A stretch of 51,846 nucleotides of DNA from Phycisphaerae bacterium (GTDB lineage: Bacteria; Planctomycetota; Phycisphaerae; UBA1845), in NCBI GenBank assembly GCA_029260135.1, contig JAJDDV010000193.1:1-51846 (forward strand), in the 5' to 3' direction. The position numbers and the translations under genes are program-made. The number at the start of each line of letters is the position of its first letter. The first letter of the stretch is position 1. The notes under the pieces are model-generated. The model had not been told where the DNA came from. It saw nothing but the letters and a program-made list of their open reading frames with translations, and did not search any database. Shown here in pieces: positions 26,980 through 36,003 of this stretch.

Positions 26980-27282
26980 CTATCCGCGCATGAGCGACCA
27001 GGCTTCGGCGTCGAGCGTCCCTTTTCGTCGATAGAGCATGACGACCATACCCAGTGCCAGTCCGGCTTCGACGGCGGCGATCACGAGCAGGAAGAGGGCG
27101 AAAGACTGTCCCTCGAGGTGCTCGTGGTGCCGGGCGAAGGCAACGGCGTTGATCACGACGCCCTGGAACATCACTTCCGTGGAGAGGAAGATGACAATCA
27201 GGTTCCGCCGGGTAAGAAAACCGACGAGCCCCAGGGCGAAGAGGATCGAGCCGAGAACGAGATATTCGGTCGCGCCAAACAT
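26980..27282 (-). CDS. nuoK: NADH-quinone oxidoreductase subunit K
   Basis: A 100-residue, three-helix membrane subunit of the proton-transfer module. The conserved buried glutamates are visible in IFLSTEVMFQGV and in IAAVEAGLALGMV. Length matches the family (about 100). Its ATG overlaps the nuoJ stop by one base (TGATG). Confidence 0.96.
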   Translation of the reverse strand: MFGATEYLVLGSILFALGLVGFLTRRNLIVIFLSTEVMFQGVVINAVAFARHHEHLEGQSFALFLLVIAAVEAGLALGMVVMLYRRKGTLDAEAWSLMRG

Positions 27283-28037
27283 CAGAACGGTTGCACCTCC
27301 CGCCCGATCTGTCCGAGCGGTTTGGGTGGCGGTTCCAGGGTTTCCACCGGCAGTTCTTTTCGTACCATCGCAAGGGCACCGATCATCGAGATCAAGAGCA
27401 ACACACCGGCCACTTCAAGCGCGACGATGTGCTTGGTCATGATGATGGCGCCGATGGCACTGGTGTTACCCGGTTGATCCGACTGTGCGGTTGCGGTCGC
27501 GGACTCGGACGCGTCGGCCACGGATGGCGGAAGATCTCCGGCGCGACCCGCGACGGCGGCCATCAACACGAAGCCGGCGAGCACGGCCCAGAAGGGCTCT
27601 CGGGAGCGCCGGTCGTAGACGGGGGAACCGGACTGCTGGGCGAGCATGATGACGAAAAGGTAGGTTACGAGGATTGCGCCCGCGTAGATGATGAGCAGCG
27701 CGACGGCGAGGAACTCCGCGTTCATCAGCACCAGCAATGCCGTTACGGCAACGACAACCAGGACGAAGTAAACGGCGCTGTAGACCGGTTTGGGATGGGT
27801 GATCACGCGCGCCGCAGCCAGCACGGCAACGACCGCGAAGAGGTAAAAGAAGCCGGCGGAACTGCCAGGACCGATGATCTGTGTCGCGAGGACCAGGATC
27901 AAGCCGACGACGGCGAGCAGGCCGATGATCGCGCCCGCGAACGTCTGCCGGACGCCGGCTTTGGGCAGCAGGAGGTAGAGTCCGACGCCGCCGAGGGCGA
28001 AGACGAGGTAGAGCATGTAGGCGGCTGCGGAGGTCAT
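27282..28037 (-). CDS. nuoJ: NADH-quinone oxidoreductase subunit J
   Basis: A 251-residue membrane subunit. An N-terminal extension of about 75 residues with three helices (MTSAAAYMLYLVFALGG...) precedes the NuoJ core; the core carries the segments HPKPVYSAVYFVLVVV, AEFLAVALLIIYAGAILVTY and LFVIML. The start at 28037 has GGAGG 9 nt upstream and forms an ATGA with the nuoI stop. It is longer than E. coli NuoJ (about 184) because of the N-terminal extension. Confidence 0.92.
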   Translation of the reverse strand: MTSAAAYMLYLVFALGGVGLYLLLPKAGVRQTFAGAIIGLLAVVGLILVLATQIIGPGSSAGFFYLFAVVAVLAAARVITHPKPVYSAVYFVLVVVAVTALLVLMNAEFLAVALLIIYAGAILVTYLFVIMLAQQSGSPVYDRRSREPFWAVLAGFVLMAAVAGRAGDLPPSVADASESATATAQSDQPGNTSAIGAIIMTKHIVALEVAGVLLLISMIGALAMVRKELPVETLEPPPKPLGQIGREVQPF

Positions 28038-28627
28038 GAGGGGTTGCCTCCTGCGAGTGATGGACCGGCGGCGGACGGATTTCCCGTTCCGGGATAGCCG
28101 GTGATGCGCGGATTCTTGCGCGGCTTTTCGGCTTTGGTTGCGTCGTAGATGGCCAGCAGTTCTTCCTTTCCGAGGATCATCTCTTCGCGTGACCGGCCGA
28201 CGAGATCGTAGGTGTGTGTCAGCTCGATGGCGTCGACGGGGCAGGCTTCTTCGCACATACCGCAGTAGATGCAACGGAGTTCGTCGAGGTCGAACTTGAC
28301 GGGGTATTTTTCGCGGTCTTCCCAGGGGGACTCGCCACCTTCAATGTGAATGCAGTGCACGGGGCAGGCGGTCGCGCACATGAAGCACGCGACGCAGGCG
28401 ACGCGATCCTTCTCGTCGCGGTTGAGGCGGTGGACACCGCGATAGTTCTCGACACGGAGGTCGCGCTTCTCTTCGGGGTATTGAACGGTCATCGTCTCTT
28501 TGAAGAGACTCTTGCCCAGATGGGCGAGCGTGACGCGCATGCCGTCCACGATTTGTGGAAGGTAGAGGCGCTCGGGCGAACTGAGCTGCGGTGCCTCCAA
28601 CTGAATGATGTCTTCGTCGGGAATCAT
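28034..28627 (-). CDS. nuoI: NADH-quinone oxidoreductase subunit I
   Basis: A 197-residue peripheral-arm subunit with two ferredoxin-like 4Fe-4S sites, CVACFMCATACP and CIYCGMCEEACP, which carry electrons to the quinone-proximal cluster. The C-terminal 35 residues form a Pro/Gly/Ser-rich extension. The ATG overlaps the nuoH stop by one base. Confidence 0.96.
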   Translation of the reverse strand: MIPDEDIIQLEAPQLSSPERLYLPQIVDGMRVTLAHLGKSLFKETMTVQYPEEKRDLRVENYRGVHRLNRDEKDRVACVACFMCATACPVHCIHIEGGESPWEDREKYPVKFDLDELRCIYCGMCEEACPVDAIELTHTYDLVGRSREEMILGKEELLAIYDATKAEKPRKNPRITGYPGTGNPSAAGPSLAGGNPS

Positions 28628-29844
28628 CAGGAACTCGGCGATCCTACGAAACCTCTGGTATCCGCGGGTAAGGTCCGGGGTAGATTTCCCTGACGGCCGG
28701 TGACCTCACGGCGAGCCATCGCGCCCGAAGCGAGCATGATCACAAGGATGACGGCATTTCCACCCAGCGCCCACAGGGGGGACTGGTGGTTTCCGGTGTA
28801 GACCAATATCACGGCCAGAACGAACAGGCCGAGCGTGGCCGGAATCAGGCGCTGCCACGCGAGCCAGAGCAACCTGTCAAAACGGAAACGCGGTAGAGTC
28901 CAGCGAAGCCACATCATGAGGAAGATGAACCCTGCGATCTTCCCGCTGATGACGAGAATCTTGGCGAGCACGGCGTACCACTGGTGAGCATCCGCCTGGG
29001 TCCAGGGGATCCAGGGGAGATGCCAACCCCCGAAAAAGAGCACGGCCATCAATGCGCTGGCGGTGATCATGTGCGCGTATTCGCCGAGAAAGAACATGCC
29101 GAACTTCAGCGCGCTGTATTCGGTGTGGTATCCACCGACGAGTTCCTGTTCCGCTTCGGGCATGTCGAAGGGGGTCCGGTTCGCCTCGGCCAATGCAGTG
29201 ATGAAGAGAATGATAAAGGCGAGCGGGTGGAGGAAGATGTTCCACTGCGGGATGAAGCCTAGCCAGCTGCCGGTTTGCAGGACGGTGATCTGCTCGAGTC
29301 GCAAGGTACCCATCGTCAGCACGATGACGAGGATGCACAGGCCCATGGGAATTTCGTAGCTGAGCATCGAAGCGGTGGCCCGGATGGCACCGTAGATCGA
29401 GTACTTGTTGTTGCTCGCCCAGCCGCCCAGCACGATGCCGTAAACCCCCATCGATGCGACGCCGAGGATGTAGAGCAGCCCGATGTCGGGGTTCGCCACC
29501 TGAATGTTGACGAGGTTGTCGCCGAGCTGAAGCTGCCCGCCCCAGGGAATAGCGGCGAAACCGATGAAGGCAACCAGAAAGATGGACGCGGGCGCCAGGA
29601 CAAACAGCGGCTTGTCGACGTGACCGGGGATGACGTCCTCTTTGAGCAGGAACTTGGCGCCGTCGGCGATGGGCTGCAGGAGCCCGCGCGGACCGACGCG
29701 GTTGGGTCCGAAGCGGTCCTGAATCCACGCGGAAATCTTGCGCTCGAAGTAGATGCAATAGGCGACCGCGCCGAGCAGCGCGCCGAGCACGCAGACGGTG
29801 AGTATGATACTGACGCCAAGTTGACTGGTGAGGAACTCGATCAT
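28627..29844 (-). CDS. nuoH: NADH-quinone oxidoreductase subunit H
   Basis: A 405-residue membrane subunit forming the quinone chamber with NuoB/D. Motifs include ERKISAWIQDRFGPNRVGP, an LLQPIADGAKFLLKED loop, and NRTPFDMPEAEQELVGGYH-type residues facing quinone. The start at 29844 (MIEFLTS) is preferred to an upstream in-frame start 45 nt earlier on family length. No strong Shine-Dalgarno is seen. Confidence 0.95.
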   Translation of the reverse strand: MIEFLTSQLGVSIILTVCVLGALLGAVAYCIYFERKISAWIQDRFGPNRVGPRGLLQPIADGAKFLLKEDVIPGHVDKPLFVLAPASIFLVAFIGFAAIPWGGQLQLGDNLVNIQVANPDIGLLYILGVASMGVYGIVLGGWASNNKYSIYGAIRATASMLSYEIPMGLCILVIVLTMGTLRLEQITVLQTGSWLGFIPQWNIFLHPLAFIILFITALAEANRTPFDMPEAEQELVGGYHTEYSALKFGMFFLGEYAHMITASALMAVLFFGGWHLPWIPWTQADAHQWYAVLAKILVISGKIAGFIFLMMWLRWTLPRFRFDRLLWLAWQRLIPATLGLFVLAVILVYTGNHQSPLWALGGNAVILVIMLASGAMARREVTGRQGNLPRTLPADTRGFVGSPSS

Positions 29845-29907
29845 GTTACCGTCAACAAACGCTGTCCCTGCATCTCCGCGCGGAACCAACCTCCGCTTTT
29901 ACATGGC

Positions 29908-31542
29908 TCAATGGGCGTGCGCCGGTATCGGCGGCGCTTCGTACACTTCCGTCAGGGAAGCCGTCGCTTCGGCCATCAGCTCGCGGACGCGCTGCCCACT
30001 GTACAGTCCTTCAAACCCGGCAATCTCAAACAGGTACTGCCCATCTCGCATCGCACCGTCGGGTGGGCTGATCGCTCGCTCGAAGGGCTGGGCGAGACCC
30101 TTCGCATTGACGAAGCTGCCATCGCGTTCGACCCAGGCACACGCGGGAAGAACGATGGCAGCGGCTTCGGTCAGCTTATTCTCGAACAAGTCCTGTACCA
30201 CCAACAGTCCGAATTTCGAGCCCAGCTTGGCGGTGTCTTTCTCGACCCACGGTTTCGGGTATCCGCCGACGATCCAGGCGGCGGTGAAGTCGCCCTTGGC
30301 CGCCTGCTCGGAAAAAGCCTCGAACGTCAGAACCGTTCCGCCGGAGACCTCGAGAAGTTGCTCGATGCCGCGACGGTTCGGACATTTCTCCTCCAGGATG
30401 GTGAACTTGACGTCGGGCATGGACGGTGCACCGGGCGGAGCGCACGGAAACGCCTGCGGCTCCCCTTCGACGGGCACCGGACCCATGGCGAGCGCAGCCT
30501 CGGGTGCCACCTCGCGGATAAATCGGATGAGCAGCCAGGCCTCTTCAGTGGCCATGAACGGCGAGAGAACGGCGACGACTTTGTCGGCACTGCTTGCGCG
30601 AACGTGGTCCTGAAAGCGAAAACGGACGATGTCTGGGATCTCCCTCCAGCTGGGCGAAGTCTCCTCGCGACCACGACGGAGCATGGGCTTGATGATGCGC
30701 GCGTTGTCCTGCGTGTACTTGAACCCGAAACGACCCTCGTCGCACATCCACCAATCATTGACCTTGGGGTTATAGCGCGGCTTGAGGCGGTACACCCTGT
30801 TGTCCGCATGGTCGACGCGAATCGAACAACCGGTCGCACAACCCGGACAGATGGACGAAGTACCCGTCAGTTCCCACACACGACGCTTGAACAGGAAGTC
30901 TTTGTCGAGGAGGCAGCCGACCGGGCAGATGTCCACCACGTTGCCCTGCATCGGGTTGTCGAGCGGTCGACCCGGGAAAACGTCAATCTCGTTCTTCGAC
31001 CCGCGCTGGACCAGGCAAAGCTCGCCCGTCCCCGCGATCTCACGTGTGAAGCGGACGCAGCGGGTGCAGGTGACGCAACGGTCGGTGTAAAGAAGCGTGT
31101 GCGGGCCGATGTCCTTCTTCGGGTTGACGACCTTCGGATCCACCATCCGCGACTCGGCGCGGCCGAACTTGTAGCTGTAATCCTGCAGACAGCACTCGCC
31201 GGCCTGGTCGCAAACGGGACAATCCAGCGGGTGGTTGAGCAGGAAGAACTCCATGCAGGATTCCTGCGCCGTTTTGACCACGTCGGAATTGAATCGCACC
31301 TCCAACCCGTCGCGCACCGGAGTCTGACAGGCGGGAAACAGCTTCGGCGCCCAATCCATCTCCCGCGTCTTGGGATGCGGCATCTTCATTTCCATCAGGC
31401 AGAGCCGGCAGGAGGCGGCGACCGACAAACCCGGATGATAGCAGTAATGGGGAATGTCCCACCCCGCTTCCAGCGCCGCACGCAGGACCGGCATGCCCTC
31501 GCGACACTCGAGTTCCTGGTTGTCGATGATGATCTTCGCCAT
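29908..31542 (-). CDS. nuoG: NADH-quinone oxidoreductase subunit G (short form)
   Basis: A 544-residue iron-sulfur subunit. The N-terminus has a 2Fe-2S ferredoxin domain (CYHPGL...CRLCLMEM...CQTPV), the His/Cys cluster segment NHPLDCPVCDQAGECCLQD, and a 4Fe-4S motif CVTCTRCVRF with CPVGCL. The molybdopterin-oxidoreductase-like part begins with CPGCATGCSI but is much shorter than in E. coli NuoG (about 900 residues), so the C-terminal arm is reduced. It starts 4 nt after nuoF stops, with AGGACC upstream. Confidence 0.95.
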   Translation of the reverse strand: MAKIIIDNQELECREGMPVLRAALEAGWDIPHYCYHPGLSVAASCRLCLMEMKMPHPKTREMDWAPKLFPACQTPVRDGLEVRFNSDVVKTAQESCMEFFLLNHPLDCPVCDQAGECCLQDYSYKFGRAESRMVDPKVVNPKKDIGPHTLLYTDRCVTCTRCVRFTREIAGTGELCLVQRGSKNEIDVFPGRPLDNPMQGNVVDICPVGCLLDKDFLFKRRVWELTGTSSICPGCATGCSIRVDHADNRVYRLKPRYNPKVNDWWMCDEGRFGFKYTQDNARIIKPMLRRGREETSPSWREIPDIVRFRFQDHVRASSADKVVAVLSPFMATEEAWLLIRFIREVAPEAALAMGPVPVEGEPQAFPCAPPGAPSMPDVKFTILEEKCPNRRGIEQLLEVSGGTVLTFEAFSEQAAKGDFTAAWIVGGYPKPWVEKDTAKLGSKFGLLVVQDLFENKLTEAAAIVLPACAWVERDGSFVNAKGLAQPFERAISPPDGAMRDGQYLFEIAGFEGLYSGQRVRELMAEATASLTEVYEAPPIPAHAH

Positions 31543-31546
31543 GGTC

Positions 31547-32854
31547 CTAGTTCGCTGCCTGCAAGACCGCCTCCACCTGCCCGGCAGGTTGGGAGCGAAT
31601 AGCCGCTTCCAGTTCCGGGCGGAACTTCTTCACGATCGTCTCGATCGGGTACGTCGCGCCGTCGGACAGCCCGCAGATACTCAGGCCCGGCATCATGCCC
31701 ATATTGCGCGCGGTTTCAAGCAAAAGGTCGAGGTCTTCCATCCGCCCGGCGCCGGACTCGATGCGCTGAGCGATGCGCTGCATCCACGAGGTTCCTTCGC
31801 GACACTGCGTACACTGACCGCAAGATTCGGTACCATAGAACCTCGCAACGTTGCGAAGCACCAAACGGATGTCCGTCGCATCGTCGACGACGACGGCGGC
31901 GGCGGTTCCTAAACCGAGCAGGCTGTAGTTGCGCGGGTCCTCGAAGTCCATCTTCATGTCGAGTTCGTCGACCGTGAGCACCCCCATCGAAAGACCACCG
32001 GGGAAGACCGCCTTGACCTTCCGACCGGAGAGCATCCCGCCGCCCATGTCGTCACGCTCGATCAACTCGCGAACGGTGATGTCCATAGCCGCTTCGTAGC
32101 ACCCGGGCTTGTTCACAGGACCGCTGACGCAAAAGAGCTTCGGTCCGGCGCTGTGCGGTGGGCCGATTCCGGTGAACCAGTCGGCGCCACGTTCCATAAT
32201 GTGCGGCAGGCACGAGAGCGTTTCGACGTTGTTGACAACCGTCGGCCGGCGGAAGAGACCCTCAATGGCCGGAAACGGCGGTTTGATGCGAGGCTGACCG
32301 CGCTTGCCCTCCAGAGACTCGATCAGTCCGGTCTCTTCGCCGCAGACGTACGCCCCCGCGCCGCGATGGATGTAGCACTCCAGAGCATAGTCGGTTCCCA
32401 GGACCTTCTTGCCGAGGTACCCGGCCTCATAAGCCTCGTCGATCGCCTTCTGCAAAACGTGGAACTGCTCGTGAAACTCGCCACGCATGTAGATGTAAGC
32501 AACCTGAGAGCGGGTGGCGTAGGCGGCGATGATCGTCCCCTCGATGAGCTGGTGGGGATCGTGTTCCATCAGAACGCGGTTGCAGAACGTCGGCGGTTCC
32601 GATTCGTCGGCATTAACACAAAGAAGCGTGGTCGTGCGATCCTTGGGAAGAAAACCCCACTTGACGCCGGCGGGGAAACCCGCGCCGCCGCGACCGCGAA
32701 GATTGGCCTTCTTGACCTCCTCAACGACCGCGTTGGTGTCCATCGCGAGGGCTTTGCGCGCGGCGACGTAGCCGCCACGTGACTCGTAGACCTTCAAGGT
32801 TGTCGAGCCGTCGACGCCGACGTTCTTCATCAAGACTGGTTCAAACGGTGGCAT
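31547..32854 (-). CDS. nuoF: NADH-quinone oxidoreductase subunit F (NADH- and FMN-binding)
   Basis: A 435-residue subunit that oxidises NADH. Motifs are the NADH/FMN site GRGGAGFPAGVKW, CGEETGLIESLEG, and the N3 4Fe-4S ligands in SCGQCTQCREGTSWM plus a further Cys near residue 390 (GLSICGLSDG). The start at 32854 (MPPFEP) is chosen by family length. The nearby open frame continues upstream through a TCAGTCGTC repeat tract and would be non-native. Confidence 0.95.
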   Translation of the reverse strand: MPPFEPVLMKNVGVDGSTTLKVYESRGGYVAARKALAMDTNAVVEEVKKANLRGRGGAGFPAGVKWGFLPKDRTTTLLCVNADESEPPTFCNRVLMEHDPHQLIEGTIIAAYATRSQVAYIYMRGEFHEQFHVLQKAIDEAYEAGYLGKKVLGTDYALECYIHRGAGAYVCGEETGLIESLEGKRGQPRIKPPFPAIEGLFRRPTVVNNVETLSCLPHIMERGADWFTGIGPPHSAGPKLFCVSGPVNKPGCYEAAMDITVRELIERDDMGGGMLSGRKVKAVFPGGLSMGVLTVDELDMKMDFEDPRNYSLLGLGTAAAVVVDDATDIRLVLRNVARFYGTESCGQCTQCREGTSWMQRIAQRIESGAGRMEDLDLLLETARNMGMMPGLSICGLSDGATYPIETIVKKFRPELEAAIRSQPAGQVEAVLQAAN

Positions 32855-32863
32855 AAGGAAGTT

Positions 32864-32891
32864 ATCAGTCGTCCGTTGTCCGTGAGTCGTC
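32864..32891. repeat. TCAGTCGTC-type repeat tract at the nuoE-nuoF junction
   Basis: The tract contains ATCAGTCGTCCGTTGTCCG and continues TGAGTCGTC. It covers the end of nuoE and the nuoF upstream spacer. Related tracts lie in other nuo spacers. Confidence 0.4.
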
Positions 32892-33494
32892 TTCCGTAGC
32901 AGATGCGGGCTGCTTTGACTCGGCGACCGGCGGCGCGTCAAAGAGGTCGCTACGCGGCATGTCCACGCGGTCATTGTCCCCGTCCGCCAGTATTCGCTCC
33001 AGATCGTCGAGCTTCACGTTCTTATGGAGCTTCTCATTGATGAGCATGCACGGTGCATGGTCGCAACCGGCCAGGCATTCCTCCGTGACGAGACTGTACT
33101 GCCCGTCGCTGCTCGTTCCGTGCTCCTCGATGCCCAGCCGCGCTTTCAACGCATCGAGCACCGCGGCACCGCCGAGGACTTCACACGAGAGGCTCCGACA
33201 AACGGTGATCACCTTCTCGCCCTTCGGGTGTGTCCAGAAGTGGGTGTAGAAGGTGAGCGTGTCGAAGACATCGGACGGTTGAATATCGAGCAATGCGGCG
33301 ATCTCGACCATCGCCTGCCAGGAAACATGGCCCAGCGTGTTCTGCACGAGATGCAGCGCGGGCAACAGCGCGGCGCGCTTGGTCTCGTAACGGTGGGTAT
33401 ACGAGAGAATCTTCTCTCGAACGCCCTCCGACAGGAGCGGCGGCGCGTCGGCGTCGACGACGGCTTGGTTTCGATCTATCGCTTTCCAGGACAT
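32865..33494 (-). CDS. nuoE: NADH-quinone oxidoreductase subunit E
   Basis: A 209-residue 2Fe-2S subunit with the N1a ligands C99, C104 (CRSLSC), C140 and C144 (CLAGC). The last residues (DDSRTTDD) are encoded by a GACGAC/GTCGTC repeat tract at the gene end, so the tail is probably repeat-derived. The ordinary NuoE core ends near residue 180. Ends 10 nt before the nuoF start. Confidence 0.94.
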   Translation of the reverse strand: MSWKAIDRNQAVVDADAPPLLSEGVREKILSYTHRYETKRAALLPALHLVQNTLGHVSWQAMVEIAALLDIQPSDVFDTLTFYTHFWTHPKGEKVITVCRSLSCEVLGGAAVLDALKARLGIEEHGTSSDGQYSLVTEECLAGCDHAPCMLINEKLHKNVKLDDLERILADGDNDRVDMPRSDLFDAPPVAESKQPASATEDDSRTTDD

Positions 33495-33503
33495 AATCAG
33501 GGG

Positions 33504-33520
33504 TATCAGCTGTCAGTCTG
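33504..33520. repeat. TATCAGCTGTCAGTCTG tract in the nuoD-nuoE spacer
   Basis: A short TCAG/GTCAG tract in the 39-nt gap between nuoD and nuoE. It shares the GTCAGT words with the other nuo spacer tracts. Confidence 0.3.
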
Positions 33521-33533
33521 TCGGCGTCACCGC

Positions 33534-34802
33534 TCAGCGGTCCATTTCTCCCGCAATGATGTTGAAACTTCCGAGCACCGCCGGGATATCGCTGATCTGG
33601 TGCCCGGTGACCAGATGCGAGAAGCACTGATAGTTGATGAAGCTCGGCGCGCGGCAGTGAGCCCGGTACGGCATGTTGCCGCCGTCACTGCAAAGATGGA
33701 ACCCGAGTTCGCCGTTGGCCGTTTCATTGGCACCGTAGGCTTCGCCGATCGGCGGCGTGTGCCCCCGATTGGTCATGATCTGCTCGAAATGGTGGATCAG
33801 CCCCTCGATACTGAAGTAGATCTCATCCTTGCGAGGAAGCCTGATCTTGTCATTGGCGAGCACGTCGACCGGTCCGTCGGGGATCCGATCCACCAATTGC
33901 ATAACGATCTTGACGGATTCGTGCATCTCCGCGATGCGAACCTGAAACCGCGCATAGACATCGCCCCCGTCGGCAACGGGAACACTGAACTTGACGGCCG
34001 GACTCCCCTTGCCGTCCCAATCGTCGGCATAGCAAAGATAGGGTTCGTCCTTGCGCAAATCCCGGCGAACGCCGCTGGCCCGCGCGAGCGGCCCGGTCAA
34101 GCCCCAGTTGATCGCGTCGTCATGGCTGACATACCCGATGCCTCGCGTCCGCTCGACGAAGATGCGGTTTCGAAGAAGCAGCCGCTCCAGGTCCTCAATG
34201 GCCTTGGGTAATTCTTCGGTGCAATACCGCTTCACGCCGTCCGTCCAACCCGGCGGAATGTCCTGCGAAAGACCGCCGACGCGCGTATAGCTCGTCGTAA
34301 ACCGGTGGCCGCAGACCTCCTCGAAGAGATCGTAAATGGACTCGCGTGCGTTGAAGGGATACATGAAAGCCGTGAACGCACCGAGATCTAGGCCACAGGC
34401 GGAGACGCAGAGCAGGTGATCCTGAATGCGGGCGAGTTCGGCGATGATGGTCCGGATGACCTTGCAGCGCGGCGTGAGTTCGATACCGAAAAGGCACTCG
34501 CAGGCATGGTGCCAAGCGATGTTGTTGGCCATCGGCGAAACATAGTTCATTCGGTCGGTGACGACGACGTACTGATTGTAGTTCAGGTGCTCGCCGAGCT
34601 TTTCGAATCCGCTGTGAAGATAGCCGATGTGCAGCGTGCAACTGACGATCCGCTCACCGTCCAGCTCCAGGACGTGACGAAGCGTTCCGTGCGTGGCCGG
34701 ATGCTGGGGGCCGAAGTTCAAAACCCAGGCATCGCTCCCCGGCGACTCCGGCGCATAATGCGCCGGGCCGACTTGTGGAACGGTTTGTTGGGTCGTGGTC
34801 AT
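33534..34802 (-). CDS. nuoD: NADH-quinone oxidoreductase subunit D
   Basis: A 422-residue subunit of the 49-kDa family that forms the quinone site with NuoB. The signature NFGPQHPATHG (about 28-38) is present, with HIGYLHSGFEKL and the C-terminal SFINYQCFSHLVTGHQISD segment. It is a single NuoD, not a NuoCD fusion, because nuoC is separate. Length is normal. Confidence 0.96.
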   Translation of the reverse strand: MTTTQQTVPQVGPAHYAPESPGSDAWVLNFGPQHPATHGTLRHVLELDGERIVSCTLHIGYLHSGFEKLGEHLNYNQYVVVTDRMNYVSPMANNIAWHHACECLFGIELTPRCKVIRTIIAELARIQDHLLCVSACGLDLGAFTAFMYPFNARESIYDLFEEVCGHRFTTSYTRVGGLSQDIPPGWTDGVKRYCTEELPKAIEDLERLLLRNRIFVERTRGIGYVSHDDAINWGLTGPLARASGVRRDLRKDEPYLCYADDWDGKGSPAVKFSVPVADGGDVYARFQVRIAEMHESVKIVMQLVDRIPDGPVDVLANDKIRLPRKDEIYFSIEGLIHHFEQIMTNRGHTPPIGEAYGANETANGELGFHLCSDGGNMPYRAHCRAPSFINYQCFSHLVTGHQISDIPAVLGSFNIIAGEMDR

Positions 34803-34808
34803 GATCCG

Positions 34809-34822
34809 TTGTCAGTTGTCAG
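34809..34822. repeat. TTGTCAGTTGTCAG tract in the nuoC-nuoD spacer
   Basis: Two tandem TTGTCAG words in the 59-nt spacer between nuoC and nuoD. These tracts recur in several nuo spacers. Confidence 0.4.
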
Positions 34823-34861
34823 AAAAGACATCTACCGTTACGTCGTCGCCCTACCGATTCC

Positions 34862-35395
34862 CTACGCCTGGTCGCGCGTAACCACGTTGAAGTTCTCTCG
34901 CTCACCTTGACCGTGCAGTGGGTAGTCCTTTCGAAGCGGATGCGCCGTGAACCCATCCCAGGTCATGATCCGGCGAAGATCCGGATGGCCGACGAATCGG
35001 ATACCGAACAGGTCGTAGACCTCGCGTTCAGGCCAATCGGCGCCCCACCAGATGCTCGTCACCGAAGGCACCTGTGGATCCGGATCGTTGACGAAACACT
35101 TCACCCAGAACCGATGCCCCCTGGAAACCGAAACAAGGTTGTAGGTCACGCCGAAACGATCCCGCGCGCCCGGAAAGTCCAGATAGTCGACGCACGTCAG
35201 GTCGCTGAGCTGCTCGAAGGCGCAGCGCTCGTCTTCGCGCAAGAATCGCATCACGTCCAAGAGTCGATCCCCAGAGACGCGAACGAAGATCTGCTCGTCT
35301 TCCCTTCGCGCGCGGGGCGTCAACGGACCAGGCGCAAAGTCGACATCCGGAAACCGGACGGTCAAGGCGTCGACGATGATCTGGGAAGCGGTCAA
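34862..35395 (-). CDS. nuoC: NADH-quinone oxidoreductase subunit C
   Basis: A 177-residue subunit of the 30-kDa family. The DVMRFLREDERCAFEQLSDLTCVDYLDF region and WFGADWPEREVYDLFGI-type motif (here WWGADWPEREVYDLFGIRF) are clear. The ATG overlaps the nuoB stop (ATGA). The length is normal for a free-standing NuoC. Confidence 0.95.
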   Translation of the reverse strand: MTASQIIVDALTVRFPDVDFAPGPLTPRARREDEQIFVRVSGDRLLDVMRFLREDERCAFEQLSDLTCVDYLDFPGARDRFGVTYNLVSVSRGHRFWVKCFVNDPDPQVPSVTSIWWGADWPEREVYDLFGIRFVGHPDLRRIMTWDGFTAHPLRKDYPLHGQGERENFNVVTRDQA

Positions 35396-36003
35396 CTCTT
35401 CTTGCCTTCCACCTGAACGGGAACGGGCGTTTGGACGACCAAACCGAGCCCGCGACTTCGCTCTTCACTGCTCTTGACGCCGTCGTTCTCGACCATCCGT
35501 TGGATGGCCATGACACCCTCCAGGAGCGTCTCGGGACGCGGCGGACAACCCGGAACGTAAACATCCACGGGAAGGAACTGGTCGATGCCCTGGACGACGG
35601 CATAGGTATCGAACACGCCCCCTGTGCTCGCACACGCCCCCATGCTGATGACCCACTTGGGCTCGGCCATCTGGAGGTAGATACGTTGAAGGACGGGCAA
35701 CATCTTGATGGCCACACGCCCGGCGCAGATCAGCACGTCACATTGACGAGGCGTGAATCGCATGGCCTCCGCACCGAAGCGGCCGATGTCATACCGGCTG
35801 GCGCCGGTGGCCATCAATTCGATCCCGCAGCACGCGGTGGCGAACGGAAGCGGCCAAAGCGAGTTCTTCCGCGACCAGTTCACGCCCTGCTTGCGGATCA
35901 GATCGACGAGGTAGCTCAGCTTGGTGCTGAGGAAGTCCTCTTTGCTCGCCTGAAAGGGCTGACCGCCGATGCCTACTCCCACTTTAGCGCCCCCTTCTTC
36001 CAT
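35392..36003 (-). CDS. nuoB: NADH-quinone oxidoreductase subunit B
   Basis: A 203-residue subunit that carries the N2 4Fe-4S cluster. The ligands are seen in ATACCGIELM (C58, C59), ISMGACASTGG and the PGCPPRPE motif. It overlaps nuoA by about 31 nt. The Lys/Glu/Ser-rich C-terminal tail is longer than usual. Confidence 0.96.
   Translation of the reverse strand: MEEGGAKVGVGIGGQPFQASKEDFLSTKLSYLVDLIRKQGVNWSRKNSLWPLPFATACCGIELMATGASRYDIGRFGAEAMRFTPRQCDVLICAGRVAIKMLPVLQRIYLQMAEPKWVISMGACASTGGVFDTYAVVQGIDQFLPVDVYVPGCPPRPETLLEGVMAIQRMVENDGVKSSEERSRGLGLVVQTPVPVQVEGKKS

Noticed and set aside
29275..31602. 775-residue plus-strand open frame opposite nuoG/nuoH
   Set aside because: Composition is that of an antisense frame, and it lies wholly over conserved complex I genes.
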